Assembly (NCBI GenBank): GCA_031213475.1
Contig: JARUPZ010000027.1
Location: forward strand, 4,148,569-4,212,568
Length of the DNA stretch: 64,000 bases
Direction of reading: 5' to 3'
From: Nereocystis luetkeana
Lineage: Eukaryota; Sar; Phaeophyceae; Laminariales; Laminariaceae
Below, piece by piece: positions 36,089-64,000 of this stretch (position 1 is its first letter; the number at the start of each line of letters is the position of its first letter). Made by a program: the position numbers and the translations under genes. Under the pieces are notes generated by a model. That model made no database searches, was not told where the DNA came from, and was given only the letters and a program-made list of their open reading frames with translations.

Positions 36089-36165
36089 GTCCCCGGTGGC
36101 TTGGTAGGTGGTCTGGGTGCCTTACCACAGGATCGTTTTCGTGGGTTCAAGTCTCACCGAGAACA
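36089..36165 (+). tRNA. Degenerate tRNA-like sequence
   Basis: A T-arm GTGGG-TTCAAGT-CTCAC is followed by CGAGAAC and A, which pairs at 5 of 7 positions with GTCCCCG at 36089-36095. A D-arm-like GGCTTGGTAGGTGGTC follows. The anticodon arm region (CCTTACCACAGG) is too short for a normal stem, so no anticodon can be assigned. It is either a decayed tRNA or the head of a tRNA-derived SINE, and probably not functional. Confidence 0.3.
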
Positions 36166-36424
36166 TGCTCGTACTGTAGTATTAATAGTAGGGTTTTACT
36201 CTTGCATTAAAAAAAATATAGCGCGAGAGGGTGAGTTAGCTACATTCGATGAAAATTGACGAGCAGTGGGAATGCTGAACCCTATGCGCGACAAAAAACA
36301 AAGGCACGTACCGGGGGGGGGGAGGGTAGACACCTGTGACCATGGCTTGTCCAGAAACCCGTTGAGGGTAAAACCGCCTACGAGTTAGACTGGAAAGTAA
36401 ATGTGATGATTAAAAAAAATAAAA
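36166..36424. other. Unassigned stretch
   Basis: Contains a G-run at about 36312-36320. No gene or partner repeat is seen. Confidence 0.35.
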
Positions 36425-36800
36425 ATGTGACTGTCTGCTGCTGCTCTGCCGCTGCTGTAGTCTACAAGTACGTATCCACCGAGAGGTGCGCGCCGACTGC
36501 GCTACTCTTGGTCTCTAGGCCCAAACCTGCGCTAACTGACTGTAGTCTGGCCACGGAGAGATGCGCCGTCCGCTGACCGCGCGCTGCTGCTGCCTACGAG
36601 TACGCATCCACCGGGAGGTGCGCGCCGAGTGCGCTTCTCTTGGTATCTAGGCCCAAACCCGCGCTGGCTGACTGTAGTCTGGCCACGGAGAGATGCGGCG
36701 TCCGCTGACCGCGCGTCGGGCGCGAAGCAACGACGCTATACAGTTGTCTCGCCATCCAACTCATCTATCGTTCTGCTGCTGTTTGTCGTCAAACATCCTG
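36425..36800 (-). repeat. Dispersed repeat S, copy 2, first part
   Basis: Reverse complement of 15590-15850. A ~133-bp sub-block (with GGAGGTGCGCGCCGA and GTCTGGCCACGGAGAGATGC) is present twice in tandem here but once in copy 1. Confidence 0.75.
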
Positions 36801-37084
36801 AATTCGGAGAGCTTGCCATTTTTCGATACGAAAAACTGATCACCCAAGTCTTCGGATTCTGTGTCTAGGACAAGGCATGGGCACTGGATGTCCTGGATGT
36901 TCGCGGGCGAAAACAGCAGTCTGCTTCCTGGTGCCATCGGTATCCCTTTGTACTTTCACCTCCTCATACTTCACCTGATGTGATATCCTATGTTTGTATA
37001 TGGTACCTGGTATGATACTACGGTTTGATATACTATACGGAAAAAACGCGTTATGGGATATTGAATAACTGGTATGTAGGTGGT

Positions 37085-38285
37085 ACAAGGCGCTTCGCTC
37101 CGCGGGCGGCCTACGCCGCCCGCTACGCTCGCTCTGGAAGAAAGTACATCGAATTACGCGAAGCGGACAGAAGGTCGATGATTGAACATATATTTTTATG
37201 TAGTTGCAAATTGGTGACTTGATAATGCCAAGAGTCACATGCCGTACGTACGTACGTACGTACGTACGTACATACCCCAGGTAGGGTACTGATTTTCTTC
37301 TTTCGATATGATGTATGATATGTACCTGGTATGTACGCACGAGAAAGCACTGCATGGCACAGCACAGCAGCACCGCAAAAACAATATGAAACCGAAAAAA
37401 TCGGAAAGAGAAAAAAATCCCCGTCCCCTCTCATGTAATAATTGTCTGACCCTGGAACAACTTGCACCAGTCAACATAATAAAAATAAAATAAAAATGAA
37501 CAGCAGAGCTTCTCTCTCAGCCTCGTACGCCGCCCGCCCCTCTCTCGACCACCTTGCCACCGATTCGGTCCGGGTAAAGCTATCCTCCCTCTCTGTCACA
37601 GTGATCCCCGTTACCCGCCCCGCGTAAAGCCCGGTGCTCTCACCGTGGCCCTCGTTCGCCAGCTTGACGATGTCAGTGGTCAGACGGCGTTCGCCTCTTT
37701 GTATAGTTCAGCGTGGTCGCAAAAATAAGCACCGCTTGAATCGTATCTTGCAATCCCGACCGACCCTTATGGACTCGTACATACTCTGTCTAATATTTCA
37801 GATGGAGGCAAAAGAGAGCCCATTCATGCTTCCCTTGTGTCTCGAGGCACACACGACGCCTAGCCACGAATACCGCGACCGCGCTCCTTGCAACCCCCCC
37901 TCTACCCGCCAGCATCCGCCGACACCCGCGACGGCGCCGGGCTCGCCCGCGTCGCCGTGCTCCGTCTACACACACGCACACGAAACGGAAGAAGAAAGAA
38001 GGAAAAAATAACTGATGAAAGTGCAAAAGAAATTTCAACCAGGCGGTGAAAAAAAGCGAAAGAGAGCCTCCCAAACCGCTGAAAAAACAAAATCGACTTT
38101 TTCTTTTTCCGAGTTTTCTTTCTGTTGTTCCGGGGAAAAAATTGTGGCACGAGAAGCAAGCACGCAAAGAAAGCAAAGAACGCGAAGAAAGCGAGGATCG
38201 TAGAAACGACAAAAAATCGTGGGAGACTCGCTGAGCGTGAGGCAGGTGCTTATGATCAAGTGATTTTAGGAAAAGGGCAAACGTA
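37085..38285 (+). repeat. R repeat copy 3 (type B)
   Basis: Starts ACAAGGCGCTTCGCTCCGCG like type A and matches it for about 900 bp. It then diverges and ends near GATCAAGTGATTTTAGG. It has a long (GTAC)n tract at 37247-37271. It lies between the two halves of repeat S, as if inserted in it. Confidence 0.8.
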
Positions 38286-38640
38286 ATTATGTTTATGGTA
38301 TATGGGAAAAACACCGTACGCATGTGGTACGATGGTATTGTTGGCGGTATGGTACGGGAAAGACACAGTATGTGGTATGGTATGTTGGCGGTATGGTACG
38401 ATGGTGCGGTGTCGTGGATATATTATATGGCAAATTTTCCTGGTGGTATGGTATGTTTCAGCATATAAGGTATGCACGGGTCGAATACGTCGTGCGAATA
38501 TCATCTGCAACGACCTTATATATCCACCATTGGAAAGTGTTCGATAGTATAAGCCATGCGGACAGACAGAGAGACAGAGAGACAAAAAGTTTGTAATTAC
38601 CAAAACAGAGACTCAGTTCTACAAACTGAGAAGTAACAGT
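38286..38640 (-). repeat. Dispersed repeat S, copy 2, second part
   Basis: Reverse complement of 15075-15560. It has the GGTATGGTA-rich stretch and the hairpin CTCAGTTctacaAACTGAG at the far end, preceded by the GACAGACAGAGAGACAGAGA tract. Confidence 0.7.
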
Positions 38641-39300
38641 ACTCTTCGACGAAAAGAAAAAAAACATCGAAGGTGATACTGTGTTTCTTTCATAAAAAAC
38701 ACCAAAATAGTCTACCATACGATGTACAAGGTTTACGAGAGTACAATGGACAGACAAGAAGCGCTGAAAATATACGCTGGTACTTGTACGTCAGAGCCGT
38801 TCTTTGCGCCCTTGAAAGGCCCAAAATCCTTTACCAGCGCTTACGGTCGCATTTCTTCGTATAATACGTCGGACCCATGTCCTCGTTTGAGTTTTAGCGG
38901 GGCGTCACGTTCGCGCTCGCTCTTTCAAAAATCTCGCTCACGCGTATACCCTCAAAAACGGAGTCCCCTCCCCTTCCCCATATTTTTTCCCGACTGCCGA
39001 GAACGAGCCATGAACAATCAACACCTAAAATAACTCTATCCACCCCTGCATACCATGGTTGTTGATTGAAAACATCACATACGAATAAATATCCCAGTCC
39101 TGCTTGCACCTCGGCACACTCGACAAAAGCCTCACAGCAATGGTCCCTCTCAGGTGTCGGTATGCGCCAGGCAACAAATACCGCCACTGCTTTGCACACC
39201 ACCACACTGGTTACTCCCATCTACGAATGCCAAGAGATTTTACAGGCCCTATACGAGCGTACAGCCGGCACTACCAAGGGGCCAGTACTGCATACAGCTA
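38641..39300. other. Region downstream of the ABC transporter stop codon
   Basis: Probably holds the 3' untranslated region of the minus-strand gene. No poly(A) signal could be fixed. No further exon is recognised. Confidence 0.4.

Positions 39301-64000
<24,700 letters not shown>

Overview
This is a eukaryotic nuclear window of mixed base composition, rich in tandem and dispersed repeats. It holds one convincing intron-rich host gene and one repeat-protein gene cut by the left edge. My best guess is a photosynthetic stramenopile, most likely a brown alga. The reasons are the many phased introns of roughly 0.3-2 kb (one of 8 kb), the Gly/Ser/Thr solenoid repeat protein, and the mix of DIRS, Ty3/gypsy, LINE and Harbinger-like elements. 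That is inference; no marker gene settles it.

Layout. 1-2157: 3' part of a long Gly/Ser/Thr repeat protein (+). 2600-4985: a ~275-bp satellite. 5150-7530: a broken DIRS-like retrotransposon (-). 8050-8780: short tandem repeats. 9640-12850: a ~118-132-bp satellite with a local higher-order dimer. 12860-13510: another degenerate tandem repeat. 14115-14440: a lone copy of the first satellite. 15075-16450: two dispersed repeats with partners elsewhere in the window. 17192-19474: two head-to-tail copies of a ~1.14-kb non-coding repeat, here called R. 20750-36057: a block bounded by ~265-bp inverted repeats that holds a broken Ty3/gypsy element. Inserted in that block is a complete-looking 7.3-kb LTR element with no recognisable genes (LARD-like; 563-bp LTRs, 4-bp target duplication). 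36425-38640: an inverted partner of the 15-kb repeat, split by another R copy.

39301-64000 (-): the C-terminal 872 codons of an ABC transporter of the ABCC/MRP type, in 17 exons whose phases all agree. It runs NBD1, linker, second membrane domain, NBD2, and a Gly/Asn/Asp/Gln-rich tail. The N-terminal half lies beyond the right edge. Its introns hold three R copies, a 5'-truncated LINE, a LINE 3'-end copy, a gypsy fragment, two copies of a ~110-bp MITE, and an 860-bp Harbinger-like element in a (TAA)n tract. The gene includes a 30-nt microexon and a GC-AG intron.

The signal I think most worth pursuing is the palindromic 9-mer TACCWGGTA. It occurs 25 times in 64 kb, where about 0.5 is expected by chance, in otherwise unrelated contexts and never in an exon. 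At one site, homologous repeat copies show it as an exact 7-bp insertion at a TA dinucleotide. A LINE reading frame implies the same at a second site, and three overlapping pairs share a TA. This is what excision scars of a TA-targeting DNA transposon would look like, analogous to the TA-CWG-TA scar of Sleeping Beauty-type elements but with five central bases.
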